Assembly (NCBI GenBank): GCA_946699065.1 | Contig: CAMPDV010000152.1 | Location: 248,001-312,000, forward strand | Length of the DNA stretch: 64,000 nt | Direction: 5' to 3' | Source of the DNA: Loxodes magnus | Lineage: Eukaryota; Ciliophora; Karyorelictea; Loxodida; Loxodidae | Part shown: piece by piece, positions 1-12,124 of the stretch | Layout: every line of letters begins with the position of its first letter | How positions within the stretch are numbered: the stretch's first letter is position 1 | Translations under genes and position numbers: made by a program | Notes under the pieces: model-generated | Database searches by the model: none | What the model saw: the letters and a program-made list of their open reading frames with translations, nothing else | What the model was told of the DNA's origin: nothing

Positions 1-215
1 TAATTTTTGAATTTAAATTTAAAAATTCTAAGAATAAAATATGTAACTATTATTTTATTTTTCTTTCATTTAATTCTTAATATTCTTTATTATCTCATTG
101 TTGATAGAAATCAAACTTTTATATTTTTAACTAATTAGAGAATAATTTATCTCCTTTGAACTCTAATTTTAGTTTTATATGTTTTATTTAATTAAAGTAA
201 ATGAATATATTATTA

Positions 216-2231
216 TCAATTAAATAAGCAGAAAAAGCTTAAAGATCTTTTTCTTTTTTTATTCCAAACTTCTTCTATCTTGCTTAGCTCCCTCTTTTGT
301 CGACTGAGATTTTTTCTTTCAGAATTTCTAGTAATACCCTAAGCACCTTAATCATTTTTTATACCTACTTTTTCAATATTTTTGCTATTTTAATCTTCTT
401 CTTTAATTACTTTTATTAAGGTTTGACAATAAACTATTTGCTTCTATATAAATTAATGTATCAACATCCTTAAACTAGTAGAACTTTAATACTCCAAGAT
501 ATTTTTCTAGATCTCTTTAACTAGATTCTCTGCTTTTTTCTTATATTTATTGTACATAACTTTTGCCCCTTTATAAGCTAAATCATTTCACTTAGATATA
601 CAATCAATCGGTTAATATTACTTGCTAGTTTTAGATTCACTAGTATGTTCTATTTATTACATTAAATAAATTAAGGGATTAAAATATAAGGATTTGAGGA
701 GAATATTTTAAAATAAATTAATTTTGCTGCTATATTTAATAGAAACATTCTGCTATTTTCTTCTTCTTAAGCATTTCTCTTTTGTTCCTTTTCATTTTAT
801 AAGTTGCTCTATTCAAATTTTTAAAACTCGATTTGCCTATTTATTTATAAGGGTTAAATTAATTAATTTTAACTATAAGGGTTAGGGTCATCTTTAATTA
901 GAGGAAATGTTTCCTCAAATTAAAGACAATAAAAGTTTCTATATTCAATACTCATCTGTACATGTCTTCATCTGAATCAATTTCAAACTGAGATAATTCT
1001 TCTTTCTCTTCAATAAGCTCATAGAATTGTTCTTCCATCTTCTTGTAATTTTTCTCCAGTTTCTTTAAACAAATTCTAAGGTCATTGTTGTCCTTTTAAA
1101 GCTATTAATTCTGTTACTATTAATTACCAAGATCCTGTTTGATTAGTGTCACACTTTAATCATCTAATATCAGCTTCTTTCTGTAAATACCTCCAAAGTA
1201 GTTACAATATAGCCTCCTCGATGTTCCAAATTATTTACGGTGCTGCTCAAGCACTCTTCTTCACTTCGAACATTACCTCAAAAATGTATAGCCTTTTGAC
1301 AACAATAGCAACGTTTTATTAAGGGCTTGAATTAAAATTTTTATTCTGTTTATATTTTTTCAATTTCCATCTTTTCTGATTGAAGTTAGTTTTTTTTAAT
1401 TGGTAATAGAATTTCTTCTTTAATTTTCTATTGATTTGCTTCTAGGTTTTTTTCTAATAAGTCAAATTAGGAAGTTAAGGTTTCAATTTAAAACTAAACT
1501 TTACTTACCAAGTCTTGATCTTCCTTTTTTCTATCTTAAAAAAGAAGCCGAAGATTCAAGCTTTCCGCCTTCAGGATCTATATTTCGGTATTCATTTTCT
1601 CAATTAATGAATAAAGCTAAATAATGCCTTGCTCGTGGGGTTTCTCAAGCTTTTTCAGTTTGCTAGGAAATTCCGTATTTCCCAATCCTTAACAGGAGTA
1701 GATTTAACTTTTTTGAATTCTTTGTTCTTGTTAGTTAACTGAGACTTAAGATTTATCTTTAAGGTTAGAATTCAAGGTTTAGATTCCCGGGTTTTTTTCC
1801 ATTTTTTTTATAAGGGTTAAATTTAGATCGTTTGGACAAGGAGGTTATTAATATAATTATGGAATAGCATTAGCTGTTTTGTTTAAGATTGTCAAAACTT
1901 CTATAAGAGTAGTAATTACTATCTAGAGAGATCTAAGATAGTTTTAGCTTTAGATAAATTTAGATCTATTGAGTAAAATAGATTAATCTTGAAACATCTA
2001 ATTAAATTGAAGATGCTTGCTTGTCTTTTTATTATGTTATACTTTCTAGAAGTTTGTGAAGATGTTTAAAATGAAACCAAGAATGGGGGATTTATAGTAT
2101 TTCTTTACTATTACATTTTTCTCTATGATTCTTCCTCTTTTAATTATTCTAATGCTTTACTTTGAATAAAGCTTGAAAAACCCACTTAAAGATTATCGAT
2201 CTTCTAATACTCGCAGGTCTTATTTTTGCAT
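216..2231 (-). pseudogene. Unrecognised gene interrupted by an ORF1-only retroelement
   Basis: Minus-strand frame from ATG (2231-2229) to TGA (218-216), split by the element at 861-1806 and its 17-bp target duplication. Leaving out the 963 inserted bases gives 351 codons in one frame, with only three internal TGA codons. The product is basic and has Lys/Glu-rich helices (for example KKKAENLVKEIQKNILEYQ). I recognise no domain. Whether it is a host gene or part of an older element is unclear. The same arrangement is in copy A'. Confidence 0.45.
861..1806 (-). mobile_element. ORF1-only non-LTR element 1 (HAL1-like)
   Basis: A 946-bp element flanked by perfect 17-bp direct repeats (tttataagggttaaatt at 844-860 and 1807-1823). 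On the minus strand it begins with an A-run and ATG within a few bases of its 5' edge (MEKNPG), then a coiled-coil region and a CCHC-type knuckle (CYCCQKAIH). The frame is broken once at the knuckle, after which the family's conserved C-terminal motif (GGIYRKK) appears in another frame. It has no endonuclease or RT. The long target duplications and lack of terminal repeats fit target-primed insertion by a LINE machinery acting in trans. Confidence 0.75.
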
Positions 2232-2269
2232 TAGATAATTAAAATTTTTTTCTAACCTGGGAAAAATAT

Positions 2270-3085
2270 AAATAAGTAAAGCGCAGGATCTAGACTTACG
2301 AAAAGTGAATAAATGAAAGCCAAGATATTTACTTATAAATTCGTAGTAGGAGAACCCCAATGAAAGTGAGGATTCTTCCTCATCATACGAAGGTAAACGT
2401 CTTGTAGGAGAAAAAGAAATAAACGAATCTCATTAAGTTAGAAATTTATTACTAAAAATAGCTAAGTAAGACAGACAATCTTTAATCTTTCAGAGCAAAT
2501 AAGGTCCATTGTAACTTGGTAGAAGTACTTATCGAAGAGCTCAATCAACTAAAAACTTTACTTATCATAAATAACACATCACAAGAGAATAAATATGATT
2601 ACAGTCTTAATAACCAATTAGTTATGTAGTATCAATACAGATAGAAAATAATGAATACTAGTAGCTACTTCCTCAAATCTAATAACTATATATTGCCTCA
2701 ACTTAAGAGACAAAAATAAAAGAATTTCTGAAAGATTAGAAAAAATAGAAAGAACTCTTATCAAGAGAAAAAGACAAGTAGCCAGAAAAGATGCTGATAT
2801 TGTAAATCAACATAGCACTTAATAAGAAGCTGCAAAGACTTTAAAAACTTTCAAGTAAGGGAAGAAAAAATATGTTAAGACAGATCTCAGGATTTTGAAA
2901 AGCAAGAGAAGGAATTTATAAGAGGAAAATATTTAAATATAAAGATTAAGAGAGAGAAAGTTGGTTAACCTTCCTAACAAAAAAGGTCGAGAAACCCTGC
3001 CACGTAAAACTTAAAGGGCCGCCCCAATCAGGTTGAAATCCCCGAAGAAAGTAAACACTTATATTGACAATTAGTATGTATTATT
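2270..3085 (+). mobile_element. ORF1-only non-LTR element 2 (left edge uncertain)
   Basis: Contains an ORF1-type reading frame and ends in a TTA repeat (about 3072-3085) like the other family members. I found no matching target duplication, so the left edge is approximate. It lies between two minus-strand ORFs in the 15-kb block. Confidence 0.6.
2360..3067 (+). CDS. ORF1 protein with CCHC zinc knuckle (element 2)
   Basis: A 236-codon frame from ATG to TGA, stopping just before the TTA tail. A helical segment (VEVLIEELNQLKTLL) corresponds to the coiled coil of related copies. A complete CX2CX4HX4C knuckle (CWYCKSTQHLIRSC) lies at about residues 145-158, where TGA supplies the Trp. A basic C-terminal part (RPNQVEIPEE) aligns with the homologous part of the 34560 copy. 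Such ORF1 proteins bind element RNA as nucleic-acid chaperones in known LINEs; here the role is inferred. The intact frame is notable for an element without its own polymerase. Confidence 0.6.
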
Positions 3086-3170
3086 ATTATTAGATATATT
3101 TTATTCGTTCTATTCTTGAAATTCTTTGATGAAATTTTCACTTTATGTATCTATTCCTTGTCATTAAACT

Positions 3171-5201
3171 TCAGCTTTCATGTCTGAGTTTAACTTTAAA
3201 CTTAAATTCCGCTTTGATTATTAGGATTAGCCTTATTTTCATTTTGTACTTAGTTTATTCAGCTGCACTGCTAGGACTTAACTATTTATTTTCTAGAGCT
3301 ATATTATATCTTTTTCTGTAATATCTATTCTTCTTTACTTTTAGCAGATATTAAAACGCACTATATTATCTCTTAATTATTAATATTTTTCTGAATCTCT
3401 TTGAAGAAAAATTTTATTAAATCGTAAAAGGGTTTTGAGGAATTAGAATCGAGAGGTACTTTCCTAAGTTGAGCATTTCTTTGATTATTTTCTGTGTTTT
3501 TAACTTGAGGTTTAATTTTGCTTCTATGCTTTATTCTCTCATTTTTGTTTTCTGATGAACAATAATAATTCTCAAACTGCAAAGTTAAATGCCCTTTTTA
3601 GCTTGAAAAAGTTTCAACTAATTGAACTCGATTTTTTTCTTATTTTTCCAAATGATTCTTATTAATTCTGCTTGCTCTATGGAATCTATTTTTTAAAACT
3701 TTGTCTTTATTTTCTCAAACTATCGTAAACTTTTTTCAAACAAAATTTTTAATTTATCCGAGTAGTCAGATTGCTTCTATGGTTTTTCTACTGCCATTTT
3801 TAAGTTTTCCCTATTGATTGAAAGTTTATCTGGCTATCTGCGAACTTCATACTATTTAGCTTATATTTTATTCTAATTGCTTAGACTATTTTAGCACAGT
3901 TAATACTGTTTATTTTTAAACCTTGGTCTTAGTATCTCTCCTCTTTATTTTTTAAAACTTAATATCTAGCATCATATTGTTGCTAAATACTGTCTAAGTG
4001 ATATACTTGCTTTTACTTAGGGTTATTGTTTTGAATTGGTACTTTGAAAACGCATAATATCTTTAAAACTACTAAGAACAATAGAATTATCTGATATATC
4101 TAAGGTTCGTTTTTCTAGAAGTTAGGAGCTTTGATCCTTAATCAACTATTTTAGTCTCAAATCTTTCCTTTTATTATTTAATCAAAATACAAGATTATAG
4201 ACTTTATTCAATGAGACTTTTAAAATGCTGACTATAAGCATAGTTCACGCTCTCATCCTATATCTATTAAGATAGTTTAATAATTCCAAGTTGTTTTAGC
4301 TTATCAGTTTTTATCTAATTAGGATTTTAAATGTTTTAGCCAATGAAGCTTTCGTATTTATAATTAAAGAGCTTTATAAGGAAGATGCATTTACTGAGTT
4401 TTGATATTGGAAGTATTTAATTGGTTAGTAGGCTTGTAATTATTTTTAGCTTGTATTTGACCTGCATTATCGTAACTTAATTTTGATAACGTATAATTGG
4501 TATGTCTTCATATGTTCTATTTACTGCTAATTAGATTGGATAGCAAAACTTCGCTTTTTGTAATTTCACTAGTTTTTCTATTTTTGATGCTTAACTTTTT
4601 TATGATTTCGTAGAAAATTAATTGATTTATTCAAGCTTTATCTTGTCTTTTAGTCTTGCTTTTAGATTTTTATGATATAATACTTTTGACAGGTGAGAAT
4701 GCTAATAATGAAGCTAATATTTTACTGACTCTTCTTTAAAGTACATTATTCGTAACTTTTGCTCAATTCAATCTATTTTCCAGACTTTTTAGATATATTT
4801 GCAACTAATTATTTATTAAATAACTTAAAGCTTTTAACTATTAAACAGTTAGAAATGCCCTCTAAATACTAATTCTAACCATCTTCTTGCTTGTGAAGCG
4901 AATTTAATTTCCACTCGGTGACAATAGATGGTTTTATACGCTGAGTCCTTAAAAAGTATAATTATCTAATAACAATATAAAGCACTAATATAAGAAAGCT
5001 AAAGGATTCTTTATGGAATCTCTTCTAGTTGTCTTTCTTTATATCTATTAAACTGTCTAAATTTAAATAAAGGAATTATCTAAAATTATATAACGAAATA
5101 TCAATTATCGTTATAATGCTTTTTCTATAAATTATAATTGCTTCTTTAATCTTGCTTTCTGGTAAAGAATCTAGTTGCTTATTATAAGAATTTATCCTCA
5201 T
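3171..5201 (-). CDS. Unrecognised 676-residue protein
   Basis: Frame of 677 codons from ATG to TGA with four internal TGA codons, read as Trp (NQWNYKK, RAWTML, VFWLNN, TIWCQI); chance would give roughly ten in sequence of this composition. The protein is basic and helical, with a Lys/Glu-rich C-terminal half (FEKIKTKFQKIDSIEQAELI). No domain, signal peptide or membrane span was recognised. The duplicate in copy A' keeps the frame with only substitutions. It could be a host gene or an accessory ORF of a mobile element, since it is surrounded by retroelements. Confidence 0.5.
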
Positions 5202-5296
5202 AGTTTTGAATTATTTTATCTCTCTATTTCATTTTTTATCATTAGTGATTCTCTTCTTTTCTTCCTTTTAATGCTACTAGTAAACATTTCCAAAAG

Positions 5297-5755
5297 ATGC
5301 GATAAAAAAAGTTTATTCAATCAATAATTCTAGTTTATCTTCTCTAAGATAAAACCAATATAGCAAGGTAAGAATAAGAAAAGAAATAAAAGCAGCTAAA
5401 ATAGTTATTAAAGCAAGTATACAAAGAAAATTATATTAATTTAGAAAATTAAACTAAATAACTATATAAATTTAACTGGAAAACCATACAAGTTAAGATA
5501 GTCTAATAGATATAGAGTTAAGCACAAAAAACTAAAAAATAGTAAAAATCACATAAAATATATTATCAATATGAATATAATTGGAACTTATTCCTCAGTT
5601 CCTAAATAAAATACCTATTTTCTATTTATTAAATACTTTAGGTGAAAAAGCTAAAGCTAAAATAATTTAGCAAATTACTAAATACATTAAATAATTGCAA
5701 GATGTTAGAATCCCTGATAATTTTAAAAGCATATATATACTTCTAAATTTAATGA
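5297..5755 (+). CDS. Possible small divergent ORF
   Basis: Frame of 153 codons including TGA, with no internal TGA, starting 95 bp from the start of the minus-strand 676-residue ORF (divergent pair). Its Q/K-rich product (QEQEKKQKQLKQLLKQ) has no recognised domain. The low number of TGA codons is weak support because the frame is short. The copy is at 49489-49947. Confidence 0.3.
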
Positions 5756-5859
5756 ACCTATAACTCTAAAATATCTACACTAATTGTATAAGCAGTTTCC
5801 AGTTTAAAATACTCTTAAGTTACTATGTAAATAAATTATTTTATAGTTTTAATTTATAA

Positions 5860-8800
5860 TCTTCTCATGTGAAGAATCTATTATAATAAGAAATTTTTTA
5901 AGCATTTTTACTTTTAATTTACTTTTACTGAGCCATAATTTTAATACTTCGCTAACACTTCTAAAATTATTTTTTATCCACATGATTCAATTTTATTAGG
6001 TATTAAACTTTAATATCACATAATAGCTTCCATTGTCATAAATTCGTTCGTTTAGTTTATTTATATAAAGAATTTTCTTAATCTAGATGTATCAATGTCT
6101 TCTATTTCCTATAGCTTTAATCCTATAAGAATGCTTAGCAAAATTATTGCTAAGAATCTAAACTATTGTATTTAGCTTTAAACTCTTAACTTTTAAATTA
6201 ATCTTCTTTATACTTAGTTTTAGAGTATTTTTAGTATCTTTAAAGAAGATTCTTACTATTTTAGAAAGGCGAAACTTTAATAATGAATAACCATAAGAGT
6301 TTTAATGTTTAGTAATATTGTGACATAATTGCATAATCACTTGGAGTAATCACAAAAATTACGTTAAAAATAAAAGTTATTGTTCATCAAATTCCTTAGT
6401 CTGAAGCTTCTTGCTAAAGTCTCCAATAAAAGACTTCTTCGTTGTATTATTCTTCATCTAAGGAATTTATTTACTTTGCTTTTTAAAATTCTAAAATCTC
6501 TAAACATCTCATAAGTAATTCCATGTGAAAGATTTCGATAAATTTTCCAATTATAGGAATGTAGCTTAGGCTAATGCAATTTTAGTAGTGCTAAATTAAT
6601 TTTTAGTAATTAGTTGCTGTAATAATTATACAAATCCTAAATTCCTATAGAATATCTATAGTAAAAGAAATATAATATATGTGATTATATTCATCAAAAT
6701 CTTATTTATTAGATATAAAAGTTTCAATTTTTCGAATATTGGAACTTTTTGCATAGTTGTGTTGATTGTAATATGCAAATGATGCTTAAATAAAGTTTTT
6801 ATTTTCTTTAAGTCTCAATCATGCTTCTTGTTTAACTTCATCTTGCAAAGTTATTTTAATATGCTCTTCTTAAATTTCTTCTTTCTATTTGAGAAACTAA
6901 TTAAACTTTCATTGTTCGACTTGATCATTTCTATCCTTCTCTTCAATATTTCCTTATGAAAGACTTTGACTAATTTATCAACTTTAGGAAGTTAATTTCT
7001 TGAGAAATTGTAATAGATATAAGTCTAATAGTATAAAATTAGTTTCTTCAAGGAATTATAAGAGTAAATTCTTGTTTTATAGATGGAAATAACCTCCTGA
7101 GTGAGGATTTTACTCAATTTGTGTATTTTACTTAAGAAAGCACACTTTAGTTATTTTATATTTGATCTTTCATTCTTTTTACAGTAGGATTAAGTGTGTT
7201 CTTTATAAGAAGTTCTTATAAGTACCTGCTTTTTATTCTATAATAAGATGTATATTAAACTCATGAAAAGTATGAGGTTTTTAAGCATAAAGTTGATATT
7301 TTAGACGCTTTTACTTAAATATCTTTGATATGGTAATTTTTATTAAGAACATTTTGACAATAAAAATGCAATATCTGAGTCTGGATTCTCTTAACTGATT
7401 TTGTTTAACTTAAAGTAAAAGCGCATAAACTTTATTACTGTCAAATGGACAACAGTAAGTAAGTTTAAACCAATAAAATAAGACTCATTAAAATAATTAA
7501 GAAGACTTAAAGGCCATTCTTGATATTAGACTTTAAGAAATAGTTATTTTATTATTATTTCTTTAAATCCTGATAAAGTAGCCTAAAATGCAATATTAAC
7601 ACCATACTCTGCTTTAGGTAAAATAAAAGTTGTACAGAGAGTTTTAGAATGATGTGAAGAAATAGCTTTATATTTAGATAATATTTTAATCTTTTTAGAG
7701 ATTGCTATTCTGAAATCAGAGATTATTGCTGCAAAGAAGAGTTTATTGTTTTCTCTTTCTCCTTTTTTTACCATAAGCAAGCAATTACTTCTTTTAGTTA
7801 ATTGGCTATCCACTAATGCTTAAGTTTATTTAATTTCTACTTTCCTTTTTAGGAAATCAATTCTTCACATTTTTAAACGTTTATGCTAAGCTTTACTCAA
7901 AAGAAAATTTAAATATGGCTTATAGTAATTTTGAGTATTTGCTTACGAACTTGAAAGTTCTAATAAGTCATCTGTAAATCCATGCATTACAAAGGTTTTT
8001 GAGCAGATACTAATCCATATTCTTTTATGTTCTTCTAGACATTTTATAACTATAATATAAAATAGCAAGCACAAAGCTATGACTACTTCCTTATAGAGAT
8101 CCGTTACTAATTGTAATTAATCTTATAAGACAACTATCTATAATAAACTTAGATTCAATAGTGTCATAAAATTATTCTAAAGTATAATTAAGTTTAAGGG
8201 CAATCTTAGTCTTCTTAAATTATCAAAAAGCAATTTCCTAGATATAGCATCAAACATTTTATCAACGTCAATTAGGGTAGCTATTATTTATTTTATATGT
8301 GACCACTAAGGTACAGATCAATTATCAATAGAATAATTCAAGTTGGTTAGGCTGTAGATTTTTTACGAATACATCCGAATTAAGCAGTATGCAAAATATT
8401 TCGATCATAAGTGTATTTATATAATTTTTAGTTTATTGCTTTGTCATATTTTTAATAAACTATTTAGTAAAGCAATAGGGTGTCAGATACGCAAAGCACT
8501 CTTACTTCTCTATTTAAAAATAGAAGGAATGTTTACTTCCTTTATATCGCTTAGTATAGTAAAAGTTCTTTACATTTTATTTATAAAACTTATAGTCATT
8601 TAATGCAAATCTCCACTCGCTTATTTGATAAGTTCTGCTTTGATACTATCATTACCTGAGTCTTTATTATTTGTTAGCTAATTGATTGTTTTTAATTTCT
8701 TAGTCTGTAAAACGAGGTATATTTTAAAAATGACTTAGTTTCCTTACCATAAAAGGTTAATTTTATATATTTAGTCAGTTTTTCTATTTAAAATTCAATT

Positions 8801-10860
8801 ATTCTTAACTTAAGTTTGAATGCTTATCAAAATATTGATTCTCTCTATTTTCTATAATAATTATAGCTAATAAGATTTAAATTCATTTTATTACAAATTC
8901 TTCCATTTATTAGGTTTTACGCTCTTTTAAGCATATCCTATGGCTTTTTACTTAGGTCATTATACTTTTAATTTGCTTTCTATTTTCTAGTTTCAAATTA
9001 TGTGAAGATAACGTTTAAATGATTTATTCTATTTCTATTATAATTTGATTATAACGTCAATGTAAAGCAAAAGCTCTCTAATATGTAATATTTTCCTACT
9101 TTGCTAAAGCAAATAATTTGGCCTTGTAGTTTGTAATAACGCTTTGATTAGTTTTATTGGTCAATGCAGTTTCCGAATTTCCCTTAATTAGATTTTAAAT
9201 AAATAGTTACTAAAGCTAAATTTTACTTAGCCAACTTATTAAAAATATATAAATAGTCTAAGAAAAAGATTCTAATAATAGCTTCTCCTGTAGTTTAGAC
9301 ATTTTTAAGAGTAAGTATCATTACTACTCTAAAATCTTGCTAAATCATGTTTCAAGGTAATACTTAATGGGAAATTATCACTATGTAGTCCAGAATCTAG
9401 TATAACTAGAAAATATGCAAAGTCATCAGTGAGTTGCTAATAAGTAGTCATTGCAATAACATTAGTTACTTGCTATATGAACGAAAGCACTAGATTGTTA
9501 GTGATTTAAATTGAATAATTAATTTGCTTTATTAAAATATAGAAGTCTTTAAGTGTTATTATTTGATTGAGATTAGTTATTACCATTATTAAGAAACAAA
9601 CTATTAAAGTAGCCACATAAAATAGAAGGAACTTTAGGTTAAAATTTATTATATTATTAAAAAACCGCCATAGTTGTTCGAAGGTGAACAACAAGGTCAT
9701 CTTCATCAGAGGTTGGGGAAGTTAAGTACCCATAATCGACTTATGTCTTCCTCTGCTTTGGTTTGGCCTCGAGACATAAGATCCTTAGACCTTCTTCACT
9801 GGTTTGACTTGGCTTCGTTTATTTTTAATACTGGAACGAAAAAGAAATAATATTGCGAGCTTCATCAGAGATGGGGAATTTAAATACCCATAATTGACAC
9901 ATGTCGTCCTCTGCTTTGGTGATGCAATGAGACATAATCCTGCCATGTCCTTGGACCTCCAGCAAGTATTAAAGATTACGAGTATTCTAAAATTATATCA
10001 GTATTGAACATTTTTATTAGTACTGAATAATTATACCAGTATTGAACAAGGTCTACCAGTATCTGATAATTTTATCAGTAACAAACATTCTTGTCAGTAT
10101 GAAACATTTTTTTTAAAGAGCTGCGCACCAACGAGAGTGCTACGCGCTCTATAATCAAATTTATTTATTTATTATTATAAGGTATTTGTGAGCTATATCT
10201 TTATCTATATTTGGCTTTTTGTTCGTTGGCATATAACATGTTGCGATAAGTAAGCTCACAATCTTGATATTCAAAAGATGTCCAAGAAGTATTGAGAAAG
10301 CAAGTTAGAATAAACAAGAATCAAGTTCTTTTTTAGCAAGTAAGTGGAAACAACTACCTCGATTATTTGCATTTTAGAAATAAGTGGGTTATTGTTCTAA
10401 AACTGTAGAAATATAATTTTTATTAAGTTAAGGTTTCTTTTATCTAAAGGTATAAAAAGTATTGTCTAATATAAATTGCTATAAAGATAATTATTTGCTA
10501 GATATAAAATTTAAATATATTATATTTATTTGTTTCGTAATTTAAGATCCTCCAAAAATCCTTAATATATGCATATATATCTGGTATAGTTTTAAAGTTG
10601 AGCTTCTTCTAAATTAAAATAAAGTATTAATTATTTACATTCTTAAGGAATTTTATATTTAGCTATTAATCGTTAGGCTGGAAGCAAGTTATTAATTTCT
10701 TCTTCGTGTTTTCTCTTGAGAAAGTTTGACTTCTCAGAAAATGATTTAGTCAATTTTTAAATTAAATAAAAAGTATTATAGCTTTGCTTATTTATTAGTA
10801 AAGGCTTTGTAGCTTGCCCAATAATTATTTATTAGTTATAGATTAATTAATTAGATTCTG
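5860..10860 (-). mobile_element. LINE 2: degenerate APE-type non-LTR retrotransposon
   Basis: Read on the minus strand, conserved parts occur in order. Endonuclease-like sequence (IEVVVSTYLL) lies near 10350; then comes an interruption by a SINE-like element at 9661-10180. HSDNFPLSI follows (the SDH motif of AP endonucleases, His changed to Asn), then the RT N-terminal part (NNKDSGNDSI), motif A LIDVDKMFDAI, motif C GFTDDLLEL, and a post-RT segment (ILPKAEYGVN, complement of 7583-7813). A long open frame continues to about 5860. Frame changes occur in the endonuclease and RT parts, so it is probably inactive. Edges are approximate; no target duplication was found. Confidence 0.6.
9661..10180 (+). 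mobile_element. SINE-like element with LINE-type 3' tail
   Basis: A GC-richer unit inside the endonuclease region of LINE 2. It opens with a hairpin (gttgttcgaaggtgaacaac), followed by two imperfect tandem halves (9692-9790 and 9858-9950) sharing cttcatcagag, tacccataat and tcctctgctttgg. Next are six degenerate 20-bp repeats of the form atcagtattgaacattttt (about 9998-10112). It ends with gagctgcgcaccaacgag, tgctacgcgctctataatc and an ATTT repeat. The same 3' end terminates LINE 1 at 39861-39923, so LINE 1-type machinery may move it. No RNA polymerase III promoter could be identified with confidence. Confidence 0.6.
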
Positions 10861-10880
10861 CTATAATATGCTATTATTTA

Positions 10881-11735
10881 TTAATTCATTTAATATTGTT
10901 TAGCAGTAGATTTCACATCTGCTGCTTAAAATAAGTTTATAAGTTTTATCTCTCCTCCATTTGGTTTATTCCTTGTCGTCTTCTTCCAATAGGTCTTGTT
11001 AAAATCAGTCTCAGTGTATCTTGATTCAATTTTCTCTTATAGATTCCTCCTTCCCAATTGCAAAACTGCATTTCTCTTTCCTTTTTTCCTTGATTCAGTA
11101 TTTTTTCTTGAATTGATAAAATTTCTTGCACTACTTGTATAAGTGACCTTGTTAGCAACACAAGTAGCATTTCTTTAGGTTCCTTTTCAATTTGTTCCAC
11201 TTGTTGTTGACTTGAAATTTTAAATTCCAATTGTGTATTTTAGCTCTGAATTTATTGAATTAAGATTTTGTCTAACTATTTTATTCTTGCTGGTACTTTC
11301 ATAAAGCATCAATCTCCCTTTCCTAATTGGCCATTCTAAGATCAAGTGTATCTTAAATTCCATGAGAGATCTGCTCTGTCAACTTCGTGTTCTCCTTACG
11401 AAGCTTTTTAACCTCGTCCTGGAGGTTTAATACCACTTTTATGAGCTATTCCATGCTCATCTGGCCAGAAGGGTTGAACTCCGATACCTCCTGGTGTAAA
11501 GCAGACTTCATCTGCTCCCTTGGTTTCTCATTTGAGGTTGTAGTTTCCATATGGATTGTCTTTAGGTCTTGCTTTCATTACTCTTGTTAATTTCCAGGTT
11601 ATTAAGTACGAAAAAGTTAGGGTTATGAAAAAGAAGACTGCTAAAAAATGGTTTCCTGCTTCCTCTCTTCTTTTTTACCCTAAAGAAGAGGTGGTATAGA
11701 AGCCCTTTTTGAAACCCTCTAGCATTTCTCTTTTT
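10881..11735 (-). mobile_element. ORF1-only non-LTR element 3
   Basis: An 855-bp element between perfect 19-bp direct repeats (tataatatgctattattta at 10862-10880 and 11736-11754). On the minus strand it starts with an A-run and ATG (MLEGFKKGFYTTSS), followed by the segment SGQMSMEQLIKVVLNLQDEV, a coiled coil and a perfect CX2CX4HX4C knuckle (CYLCCQQGHLYKQC). The conserved C-terminal motif (EGGIYKRK) lies in another frame. In this copy one extra base near the N-terminus also breaks the frame. It lacks endonuclease and RT and inserted into LINE 2-related sequence. Confidence 0.8.
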
Positions 11736-11794
11736 TATAATATGCTATTATTTATAATTAAAAAAGTTTAAATTGCTTATACTATACTATTTAT

Positions 11795-12120
11795 TTTAAA
11801 TAGGAAGGAATAATACTCTCACTGAATTCTCAAAATTTGAAATAAGGAAGGATCCTGGATGCGAAGAACTGCAAAAGAATCTTGGCAGAATCCAAGAAGG
11901 ACACAACTAAGGCATCAAGTAACGCTTTAGGTGAAAGATGCCAGACGATTAGGTCTCTTAGGTTATCACTCAAAATATAACCTATTAGAAGATAAAATTT
12001 TCAAGGGAGTGATAATTTTGGGTTAACCTTCATAGCGAAATTTTTTAGAATTTAAGAGTTTAATTTAAAGAGCTGCACGCCATTGAGGTGCTACGCTCTC
12101 TATAATCTGTTTTATTTATT
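11795..12120 (+). mobile_element. Second SINE-like unit with shared LINE 3' tail
   Basis: About 260 bp of unique, somewhat GC-richer sequence (gatgccagacgattaggtct and neighbours) followed by aaagagctgcacgccattga, ggtgctacgctctctataat and a TTTATT tail. That end matches the tails at 10114-10165 and 39861-39920. The 5' body differs from the 9661 unit, so the two share only the 3' end. The left edge is uncertain. The copy is at about 55985-56309. Confidence 0.5.
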
Positions 12121-12124
12121 AAGT

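Noticed and set aside
844-890. Telomere-like TAAGGGTT and TTAGGG words
   Set aside because: Single occurrences; the first is part of a target-site duplication. No tandem telomeric array.
1260-1330. Programmed ribosomal frameshift at the knuckle of ORF1 elements
   Set aside because: Frame changes near the knuckle occur in elements 1 and 6 with different sizes and no common slippery site, while elements 2 and 5 are open there; decay is simpler.
1436-1624. Standard-code ORF inside ORF1-only element 1, plus strand
   Set aside because: Antisense shadow of the minus-strand ORF1 frame; similar shadows occur at 11387, 34573, 34703 and 55576.
861-1806. LTR retrotransposon gag fragments
   Set aside because: The CCHC knuckle suggested gag, but there are no terminal repeats, target duplications are 15-19 bp, and copies end in TTA repeats; a non-LTR origin fits better.
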